A DNA stretch of 64,000 nucleotides from Achromobacter sp. MYb9 (GTDB taxonomy: Bacteria; Pseudomonadota; Gammaproteobacteria; Burkholderiales; Burkholderiaceae_B): contig NZ_PCOQ01000014.1 of the NCBI RefSeq assembly GCF_002975275.1, forward strand, positions 62,001-126,000. The letters run 5' to 3'. A program made the translations under genes and the position numbers. The notes below the pieces were generated by a model. That model searched no databases and was not told the DNA's origin. It saw nothing but the letters and a program-made list of their open reading frames with translations. This document shows positions 28,810 through 37,405 of the stretch, one piece after another; position 1 is the stretch's first letter, and the number at the start of each line of letters is the position of its first letter.

Positions 28810-29785
28810 CGATGATCTGCTGTTGCGGGCCGACGACCTGGCCTGCTGGTTCGATGTGTCGCCGCCCTGGCTCGAGCGGACGCTGTCGCGCCAGCCCGAG
28901 CAAACGCTGAAGGCGGTGGACGGGGTGTCGCTGGCGGTGCCGCGAGGCACCACGCTAAGCATCGTCGGCGAATCCGGCTGCGGCAAGTCCACGTTGGCGA
29001 AACTGCTGGTGGGCCTGGTCGCCCCGACCCGTGGCAGGCTGCAATACGGCCGCAACCGCAGTGGCGGCGTGTTGCACCCGCAGATGATCTTCCAGGATCC
29101 GTACGCCAGTCTGAATCCGCGCTGGCGCGTGGGCAACATTGTGGCCGAACCCATCATCACGCTGGGCTTGCGGGCCACGCCCGCCGATACGCGCCGCCGC
29201 GTCGACGAGTTGCTGGAACTGGTGGGCCTGTCCGCCAGCGACGCGGGCCGCTTTCCCCACGAGTTCTCGGGCGGCCAGCGGCAACGCATCTCCATCGCCC
29301 GCGCGTTGGCGACGGAAGCCGAATTCCTGGTCTGCGACGAGCCGACTTCCGCCCTGGACGTGTCGGTGCAGGCGCAGATCCTGAACCTGATGGGCGATCT
29401 GCAAAAGGAATTCGGCCTGACCTACGTGTTCATCAGCCACAACCTGTCGGTCGTGCGCCATGTGTCGGACAGTGTGGCGGTGATGTATCTGGGCAGAATC
29501 GTCGAACAGGCCGCGGCGGACCTGTTGTTCGATTCGCCCCAGCATCCGTATACGCGGATGCTGCTGGATACGATTCCGGATCTGGAAGACCCCAGGCGGG
29601 ACCGAGAGCCGATGGGCGGCGAAGTCCCGAACCCGATCCAGCCGCCGACGGGGTGCACGTTCCATCCCAGGTGTCCGGATGCGCGCGACGAATGCCGGAT
29701 CGATGTGCCGGAGGTGAGCGTCGTCGGCGGCCGCCAGGTACGGTGTCATGCGGTGAGGTGGGAGAGGAGGGCGGTGGCGGCTTAG
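28799..29785 (+). CDS. ABC ATPase OppF/DppF-like
   Basis: A 328-residue second ATPase of the importer. Walker A (GESGCGKST), signature (FSGGQRQRI), Walker B ([12 protein letters not shown]) and the cysteine-containing C-terminal tail (TFHPRCPDARDEC) are intact. AAGGAGG lies 8 bases before the ATG. It ends the GntR-linked cluster; a GC-hairpin at 29863 follows. Confidence 0.94.
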   Translation: MPRNDDLLLRADDLACWFDVSPPWLERTLSRQPEQTLKAVDGVSLAVPRGTTLSIVGESGCGKSTLAKLLVGLVAPTRGRLQYGRNRSGGVLHPQMIFQDPYASLNPRWRVGNIVAEPIITLGLRATPADTRRRVDELLELVGLSASDAGRFPHEFSGGQRQRISIARALATEAEFLVCDEPTSALDVSVQAQILNLMGDLQKEFGLTYVFISHNLSVVRHVSDSVAVMYLGRIVEQAAADLLFDSPQHPYTRMLLDTIPDLEDPRRDREPMGGEVPNPIQPPTGCTFHPRCPDARDECRIDVPEVSVVGGRQVRCHAVRWERRAVAA

Positions 29786-30112
29786 TTGTTGTGCTGCTGG
29801 GGAGGGTGTTCTTTTGACGTCTGGCGCGTGGGTGGCCTGGGGCGCGCGGGTCAACGATTGCGGTCCGGAGCCTTCGCTCCGGACTTCCCCGTCGTCATCC
29901 TCGTGGCGGCCTGCGGCCGCTGCCTTCGGATTCCCTCGGGCTTATCGACTCCCCGCGCGCCTCAGACCACCCAAGCGCCAGACTCCAGCAGCTGTGCCCT
30001 GACGTCAGCCGGGGAGGGCGGCGTGCTTGGGGTTCCCACCAACGGCTTACGCAGCGTCTTGCGTCGTGGCCTTCTGCGCTGCGCGTGTGGGTGGGGCTGT
30101 TGATCGTGTTCG

Positions 30113-30311
30113 TAGGATGGGTGGAGTGCGTTCGGGTAGGCCGACGAACGCCGGTGCGCGCCGCATGAAACCCATCATCGGCGCAGGTGCATGTCATTGG
30201 GGTTCCCATGACAGGTATCGTCGATCATGACCGCATGATGGGTTTCGCGCGTTGGACACTCTCATCCTGATGCCGGACTTATCGCGCTACACCCGTCGCT
30301 CCACCCCCTAA
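30113..30311. repeat. Nested inverted-repeat element
   Basis: Outer arms (GGATGGGTGGAG near 30115-30126 and CTCCACCCC near 30299-30307) enclose an inner pair (GAAACCCATCAT/ATGATGGGTTTC, 30167-30246). The nested dyads resemble intergenic palindromic repeat families, but no second copy was searched for. Could be a small non-autonomous element. Confidence 0.5.
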
Positions 30312-30388
30312 TGACTGCGGGACCCCAAAGAAACCGACTCGTCACCCACGCGCAAGCGACCACCGCGCGACGCACCACCACCTCGTAT

Positions 30389-30422
30389 GCCGATTACGCC
30401 CGCCCGCGCGGGCGCAATCGGC
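30389..30422. repeat. Long GC hairpin
   Basis: GCCGATT (30389-30395) and CGCCCGC (30397-30403) pair with GCGGGCG (30408-30414) and AATCGGC (30416-30422). One A/C mismatch breaks a 15-base stem around a 4-base loop. Confidence 0.65.
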
Positions 30423-30485
30423 GGGCCCCGCAGCACTCGTCAGTCACCCCACCCCTAACAGCGGACCAAACCAAGACGACGGCAG

Positions 30486-30530
30486 CCCGTCGGCGGGGGC
30501 GCGAGTGGCCATGGCGCCCCCGCCGATGGG
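30486..30530. repeat. 17-bp hairpin near the end of the TRAP operon
   Basis: 30486-30502 pairs with 30514-30530 over 17 positions including one G-T wobble, with an 11-base loop. It lies about 60 bp past the DctM stop and may act as a terminator or RNA stabiliser, though no T tract follows. Confidence 0.6.
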
Positions 30531-30590
30531 CGACCTACGAAGCGCTCATCGGTCGCATAAAAAGCTGACCACGACCTACGAATCCCCCCA

Positions 30591-31868
30591 TCACTTCCCG
30601 TAAACCAAATCCCTCAACCCCAAGGACAGTCCCGGCCAGTAGGTAATCACCATCAAGCAGACAATCACCACCCCGACAAACGGAATCAGCGGCCTGACTA
30701 TCCGCTCCAGCGGCAGCTTGGCCACCGCGCAAGCGGCGAACAGGTTCACGCCGAACGGCGGGGTGATCATGCCCAGCGCCAGGTTCACCACCATGATGAT
30801 GCCGAAGTGCACCGGTTCCACCCCGAACTTCATCGCCACCGGCAGCAGCAACGGGGCCAGCACCACGATCGATGCCGACGTTTCGATGAACATCCCGATC
30901 AGGAACAGCGCCGCGTTCACGCCCATCAGGAACGAGAACTTCGTTTCGAAGATCTGCGACAGCCACGTACCCAGCGCATCCGGGATGCCCGCGCGGTTCA
31001 GCAGGAAGCTGAAGACGCCGGCGTTGGCGATCACGAACATGATCACGGCGGTGGACACCACGGACTTGTGCAGCGTCACGGACAACTGCTTGAAGCTGAG
31101 GCGGCGGTAGATGAACTTGCCGACCACCACCGCGTACATCACGGCCACCACCGACGCTTCGGTCGGTGTGAACACGCCGCCGTAGATGCCGCCCAGGATG
31201 ATCACGGGCATCATCAACGCCAGCCAGGCGCTCTTGAACGCCGGCCACAGCGGCAGGCGGCCTTCGCCGTCGCGCTTGCCCAGGTTGTTGCGCTTGGCGT
31301 AGAACCACACGTAGAACATCAGCGCGACGCCGATCAGGATGCCGGGCATCACGCCGGCAATGAAGAGCTCGCCGGTCGACGTGTCGGTGGATACGGCGTA
31401 GAGAATCATCGGGATCGACGGTGGAATGATCACGCCCAATTCGGCCGCACTGGCCTGTAGCGACGCGGCAAACGGCGCCGGGTAGCCGTGGCGGATCATC
31501 GCCGGGATCAGGATGGCGCCCACGGCGAACGTGGTCGCCACGCTGGAGCCGGCCACTGCTGCGAAGATCATGCAGGTCAGCACGCAGGTGCAGGCCAGGC
31601 CGCCCTGGATGCCGCCCACCACGCTCTTGGCGAATTCCACCATGCGTTCGGAAATGCCGCCGGCTTCCATCAGGTTGCCGGCCAGGATGAAGAAGGGAAT
31701 GGCGACCAACGGGTACTTGTCCAGCGCGGCGTACAACTGCTGGGCAACCACCACCCAGGGCAGGCCGGCGGTGCCGACGCCCGCCAGGCTGGCCAGGCCG
31801 ATCGACACGGCGACCGGCACGGACAGCCCGAAGAAGATCAGCATCGAGACAATCATTATTTGGGACAT
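30591..31868 (-). CDS. TRAP transporter large permease (DctM-like)
   Basis: A 425-residue large membrane subunit of a TRAP transporter with about 12 hydrophobic segments. Motifs such as AVAGSSVATTFAVGAILIPAMIRHGYP and ELGVIIPPSIPMILYA are typical. It moves solute with sodium or proton. It is last in dctP-dctQ-dctM on the minus strand. The natural substrate is unknown but is usually a carboxylate. Confidence 0.95.
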   Translation of the reverse strand: MSQIMIVSMLIFFGLSVPVAVSIGLASLAGVGTAGLPWVVVAQQLYAALDKYPLVAIPFFILAGNLMEAGGISERMVEFAKSVVGGIQGGLACTCVLTCMIFAAVAGSSVATTFAVGAILIPAMIRHGYPAPFAASLQASAAELGVIIPPSIPMILYAVSTDTSTGELFIAGVMPGILIGVALMFYVWFYAKRNNLGKRDGEGRLPLWPAFKSAWLALMMPVIILGGIYGGVFTPTEASVVAVMYAVVVGKFIYRRLSFKQLSVTLHKSVVSTAVIMFVIANAGVFSFLLNRAGIPDALGTWLSQIFETKFSFLMGVNAALFLIGMFIETSASIVVLAPLLLPVAMKFGVEPVHFGIIMVVNLALGMITPPFGVNLFAACAVAKLPLERIVRPLIPFVGVVIVCLMVITYWPGLSLGLRDLVYGK

Positions 31869-31902
31869 GGCGATATCTGCTGCGTAGGTTCGTTGGGGCG
31901 GC

Positions 31903-32403
31903 TTAGCCTTGCGCGTCGTTGCGCACGGGCACGTCGTCTTCTTCGCCGGCGCACCAGCGGGCCAGCACGGCGATGGCGGCCAGCGTCGCGCCGACGGGGA
32001 TCGCCAGATAGATCCAGGAAATCGAGATATCCAGGCTGGGCACGGTCTGAAAGCGCACGCGGTAGGTCATGTTGCCGCCGATCCAGGCCAAAAAGCCCAG
32101 GAAACTGGCGCAGATCAGCCCGATGATGGCTTCAAGCACCCGGCGCTTCGTGCCGCCCAGCAGGTTGCGCAGCAATTCCACGCTGATCATGGCGCCATGG
32201 CGGAAGGCCAGGGCCACGCCCAGCAGCACGGTCCAGATCAGCAGGGCGCGCGTCAGCACCTCGCTCCAGTCGGCAGGCGAATGCAGCACGAAGCGGGCGA
32301 TGACCTGATAGAAGGCGGCAGCCGCGGCGGCTACCAGCAGAAGTTGGGCAAGAACCGAGACCAGCTTGAACAGGCCGCGGTCGAAAGCGCAGAGCAAACG
32401 CAT
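31903..32403 (-). CDS. TRAP transporter small permease (DctQ-like)
   Basis: A 166-residue small subunit with four hydrophobic helices. The conserved WSEVLTRALLIWTVLLGVALAFRHGAMISV is in the middle. The start MRLLCAFDRGLFK is preferred over an upstream ATG that would add a proline-rich lead. It partners with the DctM-like permease, 34 bp downstream. Confidence 0.92.
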   Translation of the reverse strand: MRLLCAFDRGLFKLVSVLAQLLLVAAAAAAFYQVIARFVLHSPADWSEVLTRALLIWTVLLGVALAFRHGAMISVELLRNLLGGTKRRVLEAIIGLICASFLGFLAWIGGNMTYRVRFQTVPSLDISISWIYLAIPVGATLAAIAVLARWCAGEEDDVPVRNDAQG

Positions 32404-32506
32404 GATGAATCCCGATGGCGTCAAACGCACAGGGTGGAAAACGGCAGGCAGCGGGACGACAATCCCGCCGCCTGAAGGCATGGCGCCCGGGTGGGGCGTA
32501 TGCCGC

Positions 32507-33481
32507 TTACTTGGTGTCGCGGATCGAGTCGATCAGCTTCTTGTCGAACTTCTTGTAGTACTCGGGGTAGGCGGGCTCGACTGCGGCGGCAAAGGCGGCG
32601 CGGTCCACTTCGGACACCTGCATGCCTTCCTTCTTCAGCTGTTCGACGCCGGTTTTCTCGATGTTGTCCACGTAGGCGCGCATCGCCATGGCGGATTCCT
32701 TGCCGGCCTTGTCGAAGTTGGCCTTGTCGGCGGCCGACAGGCCGTCATAGACGTTGGCCGACATCAACACCAGCGCCGGGCCGTACACGTGGCCGGTCAG
32801 CGACAGGTACTTCTGCATTTGCGACAGCTTGGCCGACGTGATCACCGACAGCGGGTTTTCCTGGCCGTCGATGGTGCCTTGCTGCAGGGCCGTGGCCACT
32901 TCAGGCCAGGCCATGGGCGTGGGCAGGATGCCGATCTGGCGGAAAGCCGTGATGTGGATGGGGTTTTCCGTGGTGCGGATCTTCAGGCCCTTGGCGTCCG
33001 CCGGGGTCTTGACCGGGCGCACGTTGTTGGTCAGGTGGCGAAAGCCCTGTTCGCCCCAGGCCAGGGCGATGATGCCGCGGCTGGGGAACTTGGCCAACAT
33101 GTCCTGGCCGATCTTGCTGTCCAGCACGGCGCGGGCGTGTTGGAGGTCGCGCAGCAGGAAGGGGATATCGAAAACCCCAGTCTCGGGAACAAAATTGAGG
33201 GTAGCCCCTGTCGAAACGATGGCCAGGTCGATGGTGCCGATCTGCAGGCCTTCGATGACTTCGCGTTCGCCGCCCAGCGCGCTGTTGGCGAATTGCTGTA
33301 CCTTGTACTTGCCGTTGGACGAGGCCTCGATGGACTTGGCCATGGCTTCGGCGCCCGCGCCGTAGTGCGACGAGGTCGACAGGGCGTAGGCCATCTTCAG
33401 GGTGGTCTGGGCTGCCGAGGGCAGGGATGTGGCGGCCGCGCAGGCGGCCAGAATCGTGGCCGCAAGCCAGGATTTACGCAT
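32507..33481 (-). CDS. TRAP transporter substrate-binding protein (DctP-like)
   Basis: A 324-residue DctP-type periplasmic receptor. A signal peptide covers about 1-24 (ending SAA). The ligand-carboxylate arginine is in the conserved KGLKIRTTENPIH (about residues 163-175). It is first in the TRAP operon and divergent from the FtsX-like permease. Family members bind C4-dicarboxylates, sialic acid, or aromatic acids; sequence alone does not decide. Confidence 0.94.
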   Translation of the reverse strand: MRKSWLAATILAACAAATSLPSAAQTTLKMAYALSTSSHYGAGAEAMAKSIEASSNGKYKVQQFANSALGGEREVIEGLQIGTIDLAIVSTGATLNFVPETGVFDIPFLLRDLQHARAVLDSKIGQDMLAKFPSRGIIALAWGEQGFRHLTNNVRPVKTPADAKGLKIRTTENPIHITAFRQIGILPTPMAWPEVATALQQGTIDGQENPLSVITSAKLSQMQKYLSLTGHVYGPALVLMSANVYDGLSAADKANFDKAGKESAMAMRAYVDNIEKTGVEQLKKEGMQVSEVDRAAFAAAVEPAYPEYYKKFDKKLIDSIRDTK

Positions 33482-33601
33482 TGTCTTCTCCGGTATTAGG
33501 TATCTTGATGGGCGGCATTGCCTCCCGCCCCGGGATGATATCGGGATTCGGACGCCTTATAGGCGGTTAGTTAACATTGATGAATGATGGATTTCCCTGA
33601 T

Positions 33602-36115
33602 ATGTCACAGGCCAAGCGCCCCGGTTTCTGGTCCACCCTGCGCCTGGGCGCCAGGATGATGATGCGCGATGCCCGGGCGGGCGAGCTGCGCCTGTTGGTG
33701 CTGGCGCTGGTCGTGGCGGTGGCTGCCGTCACCAGCGTCGGCTTCCTGGCCGACCGGGTCGGCCGGGCGCTGGAACGCGACGCCGGGCAGATGCTGGGCG
33801 CCGATCTGGTTCTGGACGCCGACGAACCGGTGCCCGCCGCGTTCCTGGACCAGGCGCGCGAGCGCGGCCTGGCGCTTTCCAGCACCTGGCAGTTCCCGTC
33901 GATGGTCGGGGCCGGCGACGGCGCGCAACTGGCGGCGCTGAAGGCGGTGGAGCCGGGCTATCCGCTGCGCGGGGCCCTTCGCGTGGCCGAAGCGCCCTTC
34001 GCCCCGGATGCGCCCACCCGCGACATTCCCGCCGAGGGTGCCGTCTGGGTGGACGCGCAACTGCTGTCGCTGCTGAACCTGAAAGTGGGCGACACCCTGA
34101 ACGTGGGCGATGCCCACCTGCGCATCGACCGCGTGATTACCTACGAGCCGGACCGCGGCATGCAGTTCGTCAATGTGGCGCCGCGCGTGCTGCTGCGCGC
34201 AAGCGACCTGCCGGCCACCGGCCTGATCGCGCCGGGCAGCCGCATCGGCTACGCCATGCTGGTGGCCGGTCAGCCGGACGCCGTGGCCGGATATTCGGCC
34301 TGGCTCAACCAGAATCTGAAGCGCGGCCAGAAGGTTGCCACGCTGGAGTCCGGCCGGCCGGAGGTGCGCCGCACCCTGGACCGCGCGCAGCGCTTCCTGT
34401 CCCTGGTGGCGTTGCTGGCCGTGCTGATTTCCGCGGTGGCCGTGGCGCTGGCCGCCGGCCGCTACATGACCCGGCACCGCGACGGCATTGCCGTCATGCG
34501 CTGCCTGGGCGCCGTGCAGTCGCAGGTGTCGCGGATGCTGACGCTGGAGTTCACGCTGGTCGGCCTGTTTTCGTCCGCCGCGGGCTGCCTGCTGGGGTAC
34601 GCGGTGCACCAGGTGCTGGTGATGCTGCTGGGGTCGCTGATCGACACGCAGTTGCCCGCGCCGTCCGCCATTCCCGCCTTGCAGGGCGTGCTGACCGGCC
34701 TGTTGCTGCTGCTGGGGTTCGCCTTGCCCGCGCTGGCGCAGTTGCGCCATGTGCCGCCGGCCCGGGTGCTGCGCCGCGACGCCGACACGATCAGCGCCCG
34801 CAGCGCCTTCGGCTACGCGCTGGGCGCCGCGGGCTTTGCCCTGCTGATCTGGTGGTTCGCGGGCGACGCCAAGCTGGGTGGCGTGGTGGCCGGGGGCTTT
34901 CTGGGCGCTTTCGCCGTATTCGCGCTGGTGGCGTGGCTGTGCATCCTGGGCCTGGCGCGGCTGCGCGGGCTGGCTTCGGGGCTGCCCGCGCTGCGTTTCG
35001 CGCTGGCCGGGGTGGTGCGCCGGCGCGCCGCCACGATCACGCAGGTCTGCGCGCTTGCGGTGGGCCTGATGGCGTTGCTGTTGCTGACCATGACGCGCAC
35101 CGACCTGATCGACGGCTGGCAGCGCACGATGCCGCCGGATGCGCCCAACCGCTTCCTGATCAACGTGCAGCCCGACCAGCGCCAGGCCGTGACCGATGCG
35201 CTGACCCGCGAGGGCCTGGGCCGCATCGCGTTGTCGCCGATGGTGCGCGGGCGGTTGATCGCCATCAACGGCAAGCCCGTCGGCCCTGATGATTACGAAG
35301 AACCGCGCGCCAAGCGGCTGGTGGACCGCGAGTTCAACCTGTCCTATGGCGACGAAATGCCGTCGACCAACAAGATCGAGCAAGGCCGCTGGCTGGCGCC
35401 GGGCTCATCCGAGGTGTCGCTGGAATCGGGGCTGGCCAAGACGCTGGGCCTGAAACTGGGCGACAAGATGACTTTCGATGTGGCCGGCCAGCAGGTCGAG
35501 GCGGCCGTGTCCAGCACCCGGCGCGTGGATTGGGATACGATGCGCGTCAATTTTTTCGCCATCCTGACCCCGGCCGCGCTTGCCGACATGCCCCAAAGCT
35601 GGATCACTTCCTTTTACCTGCCGCCTGAAAAGGCGGCAGTGCTGCCCGCGCTGGTGCGCGAGTTCCCGAACCTGACCGTGTTCGACGTGGGCGCCATCCT
35701 GCAGCAATTGCAATCGGTGCTGAATGAAGTGGGCAAGGCGGTTCAGCTGCTGTTCCTGTTCACCCTGGCGGCCGGTGTGCTGGTGCTGTCGGCGGCGCTG
35801 ACGGCCACCCGCGACGAGCGCATGCGCGAAGCCGCGGTGCTGCGAGCGCTGGGCGCCACGCGCAGCCAACTGGCGCGGTCCCAGCGCATCGAGCTTTGGG
35901 CCGTGGGCGGGCTGGCCGGTCTGCTGGCGGCCGCCGGCGCCACCGCGATCGCTTGGGTTTTATCAACCCAGGTGTTCGATTTCACCATTACCCTCAGCCT
36001 CTGGCCGTGGCTGGCCGGTATCGGCGCGGGTATGCTGGGCGCCTGGGCAGGCGGCGCCTTGGCCCTGCGCGGCGTGTTGCGCACGCCGCCCCTGGTCACC
36101 CTTCGAGAAACCTGA
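33602..36115 (+). CDS. FtsX/YbbP-type ABC transporter permease
   Basis: An 837-residue permease with an N-terminal helix (about 30-50), a large periplasmic domain, and two FtsX-like blocks of transmembrane helices (about 260-420 and 705-830). It belongs to the MacB/YbbP class that works in cell-envelope lipid or peptide processing. No ABC ATPase gene (YbbA-like) lies beside it. ATG at 33602 is used; ATGs at 33584/33587 would add five or six residues. The stop overlaps the truncated hemoglobin start (TGATG). Confidence 0.85.
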   Translation: MSQAKRPGFWSTLRLGARMMMRDARAGELRLLVLALVVAVAAVTSVGFLADRVGRALERDAGQMLGADLVLDADEPVPAAFLDQARERGLALSSTWQFPSMVGAGDGAQLAALKAVEPGYPLRGALRVAEAPFAPDAPTRDIPAEGAVWVDAQLLSLLNLKVGDTLNVGDAHLRIDRVITYEPDRGMQFVNVAPRVLLRASDLPATGLIAPGSRIGYAMLVAGQPDAVAGYSAWLNQNLKRGQKVATLESGRPEVRRTLDRAQRFLSLVALLAVLISAVAVALAAGRYMTRHRDGIAVMRCLGAVQSQVSRMLTLEFTLVGLFSSAAGCLLGYAVHQVLVMLLGSLIDTQLPAPSAIPALQGVLTGLLLLLGFALPALAQLRHVPPARVLRRDADTISARSAFGYALGAAGFALLIWWFAGDAKLGGVVAGGFLGAFAVFALVAWLCILGLARLRGLASGLPALRFALAGVVRRRAATITQVCALAVGLMALLLLTMTRTDLIDGWQRTMPPDAPNRFLINVQPDQRQAVTDALTREGLGRIALSPMVRGRLIAINGKPVGPDDYEEPRAKRLVDREFNLSYGDEMPSTNKIEQGRWLAPGSSEVSLESGLAKTLGLKLGDKMTFDVAGQQVEAAVSSTRRVDWDTMRVNFFAILTPAALADMPQSWITSFYLPPEKAAVLPALVREFPNLTVFDVGAILQQLQSVLNEVGKAVQLLFLFTLAAGVLVLSAALTATRDERMREAAVLRALGATRSQLARSQRIELWAVGGLAGLLAAAGATAIAWVLSTQVFDFTITLSLWPWLAGIGAGMLGAWAGGALALRGVLRTPPLVTLRET

Positions 36116-36537
36116 TGACGTCCCGCGTCCATACCATTACTGAACCCGTGGAAAACACCCGCAGCGTTTTTGACCTTCTTGGCGGCGAGCCCGGCGTGCG
36201 TGCGCTGGTCGACCGCTTTTACGACTTGATGGACATGGAGCCCGACCTTAAGGCGCTTCGCGCTGCCCACGGGCCCAGCCTGGACCAGGCGCGCGACAAG
36301 CTGTTCTGGTTCCTGTGCGGGTACTTCGGCGGCCCCGACCACTATATTGAACGCTTCGGCCATCCCCGCCTGCGCGCACGCCATTTGCCGTTCTCGATCG
36401 GCGAGGTCGAGCGCGACCAGTGGGTGACTTGCATCGGGCGCGCCATGGAAGATCAGGGCATTGCCCCGCCGCTGGTGGAGCGGCTGCTGGAATCGTTCTA
36501 CGGCGTGGCCGACTGGATGCGCAACCGTGAAGGCTGA
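36115..36537 (+). CDS. Group II truncated hemoglobin
   Basis: A 140-residue truncated hemoglobin (TrHbO type). Key residues are Y36 (B10), the proximal histidine H90 in RARHLPFSI, and W103 (G8) in RDQWVTCIG. The CGYFGGPDHYIERFGHPRLR segment is typical of the group. It binds heme and O2/NO-type ligands; roles in oxygen chemistry or NO detoxification are known from the family. It starts on the stop of the permease gene and its end overlaps the Kdo kinase frame, an uncommon gene order. Confidence 0.92.
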   Translation: MTSRVHTITEPVENTRSVFDLLGGEPGVRALVDRFYDLMDMEPDLKALRAAHGPSLDQARDKLFWFLCGYFGGPDHYIERFGHPRLRARHLPFSIGEVERDQWVTCIGRAMEDQGIAPPLVERLLESFYGVADWMRNREG

Positions 36538-37261
36538 CGATCCCCGTAATGGCGCCCAGCGTCAGTCCTGGCCAGGGCCGCTTGGCGGCGCCATGCTCAG
36601 CGACGCGTCCCGCCTGGCCGGATCGGGCCCGGAAATCTTCAACCCGGCGCATTATGGCGACCGGGCCCGTCCCGTGGACGCTGGCGGCCGCCAGGCGGCG
36701 TGGTTCGTGCAGGGCCAGGGCTGGCAGGGCGTGCTGCGCCGCTACCGTCGTGGCGGCATGATCGCCCGCGTCAGCCGCGATGCCTATCTCTGGAACGGCG
36801 AAGACCGCACGCGCAGCTTCCGCGAATACCGATTGCTGGCCGCCATGCGCGCCCAGGGGCTGGCCGTGCCCGCGCCGCTGGCCGCCGCGTATTGGCGCCA
36901 GGGCCCCATCTACCGGGCGGCCATCGTGGTCGAACGGATCCCCGGCGTGCAGCCCCTGGCCCACGCGCTGGCCGAGCCGCTGTGGGGCGCGGTGGCGGAC
37001 GCCATCGTCCGCATGCACCGCGCCGGTGTGTGGCACGCCGATCTGAATGCCTTCAACATCCTGATCGGGGGCGATGGCCGGGTCTGGCTGATCGATTTCG
37101 ACCGCGGCACCCAGGGCGCGTTGTCGGATCGGCAGCGTCAAGCCAACCTGGACCGCCTGCGCCGGTCGCTGGTCAAAGTGGCGGGAGAAGAAGGCGATCG
37201 CTTCTGGATGAAGCTGCGCGACAGCTACTGGACGGCATGGGGCGTCGGCGTCCAACCCTGA
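36527..37261 (+). CDS. kdkA: 3-deoxy-D-manno-octulosonic acid (Kdo) kinase, KdkA-like
   Basis: A 244-residue lipopolysaccharide kinase of the WaaP/KdkA group. The protein-kinase-like catalytic motifs HADLNAFNIL and WLIDFDRG are present. It would phosphorylate Kdo in the lipid A inner core. The GTG start at 36527 overlaps the hemoglobin stop; an ATG at 36593 giving 222 residues is an alternative. The upstream genes are unrelated in function, so linkage may be incidental. Confidence 0.85.
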   Translation: MKADDPRNGAQRQSWPGPLGGAMLSDASRLAGSGPEIFNPAHYGDRARPVDAGGRQAAWFVQGQGWQGVLRRYRRGGMIARVSRDAYLWNGEDRTRSFREYRLLAAMRAQGLAVPAPLAAAYWRQGPIYRAAIVVERIPGVQPLAHALAEPLWGAVADAIVRMHRAGVWHADLNAFNILIGGDGRVWLIDFDRGTQGALSDRQRQANLDRLRRSLVKVAGEEGDRFWMKLRDSYWTAWGVGVQP

Positions 37262-37337
37262 TCCGGCGCGGGGCGCCCGTTTGCCGTCATCGGGCCCCAA
37301 TTGCATCGAAGATCCCCTGAAGTTGGGCGGCCGACCG

Positions 37338-37366
37338 CCAAAAGGCTTTATGATTTCGCCTTTTGG
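37338..37366 (+). terminator. Hairpin between kdkA and potF
   Basis: CCAAAAGGC (37338-37346) pairs with GCCTTTTGG (37358-37366) around an 11-base loop. T residues lie within the right arm but no U tract follows. It is a possible terminator of kdkA or a leader hairpin for potF. Confidence 0.45.
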
Positions 37367-37405
37367 TAGTCCTGACACTCACGGCATACAGCAAGGGGGC
37401 TCGTA

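Larger units (their letters stand above)
29786..30590. other. Gene-free, hairpin-rich region between OppF-like and TRAP genes
   Basis: I see no supportable gene in these 805 bases; short open frames have no protein-like composition. Strong inverted repeats occur: GTCCGGAGC/GCTCCGGAC (29863-29884), GAAACCCATCAT at 30167-30178 with ATGATGGGTTTC at 30235-30246, outer arms GGGTGGAG (30119-30126) and CTCCACCC (30299-30306), a 14-bp hairpin at 30389-30422, and a 17-bp hairpin at 30486-30530. The direct repeat CGACCTACGAA appears at 30531 and 30573. Confidence 0.7.

Noticed and set aside
30311..30568. Small plus-strand open frames in the gap after the OppF-like gene
   Set aside because: No ribosome-binding site, skewed Arg/Thr/Pro content and overlap with strong hairpins; not protein-like.
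33605..35383. Long minus-strand frame opposite the FtsX-like permease gene
   Set aside because: Composition is the mirror of third-position GC; the plus-strand gene has clear membrane segments and family features.
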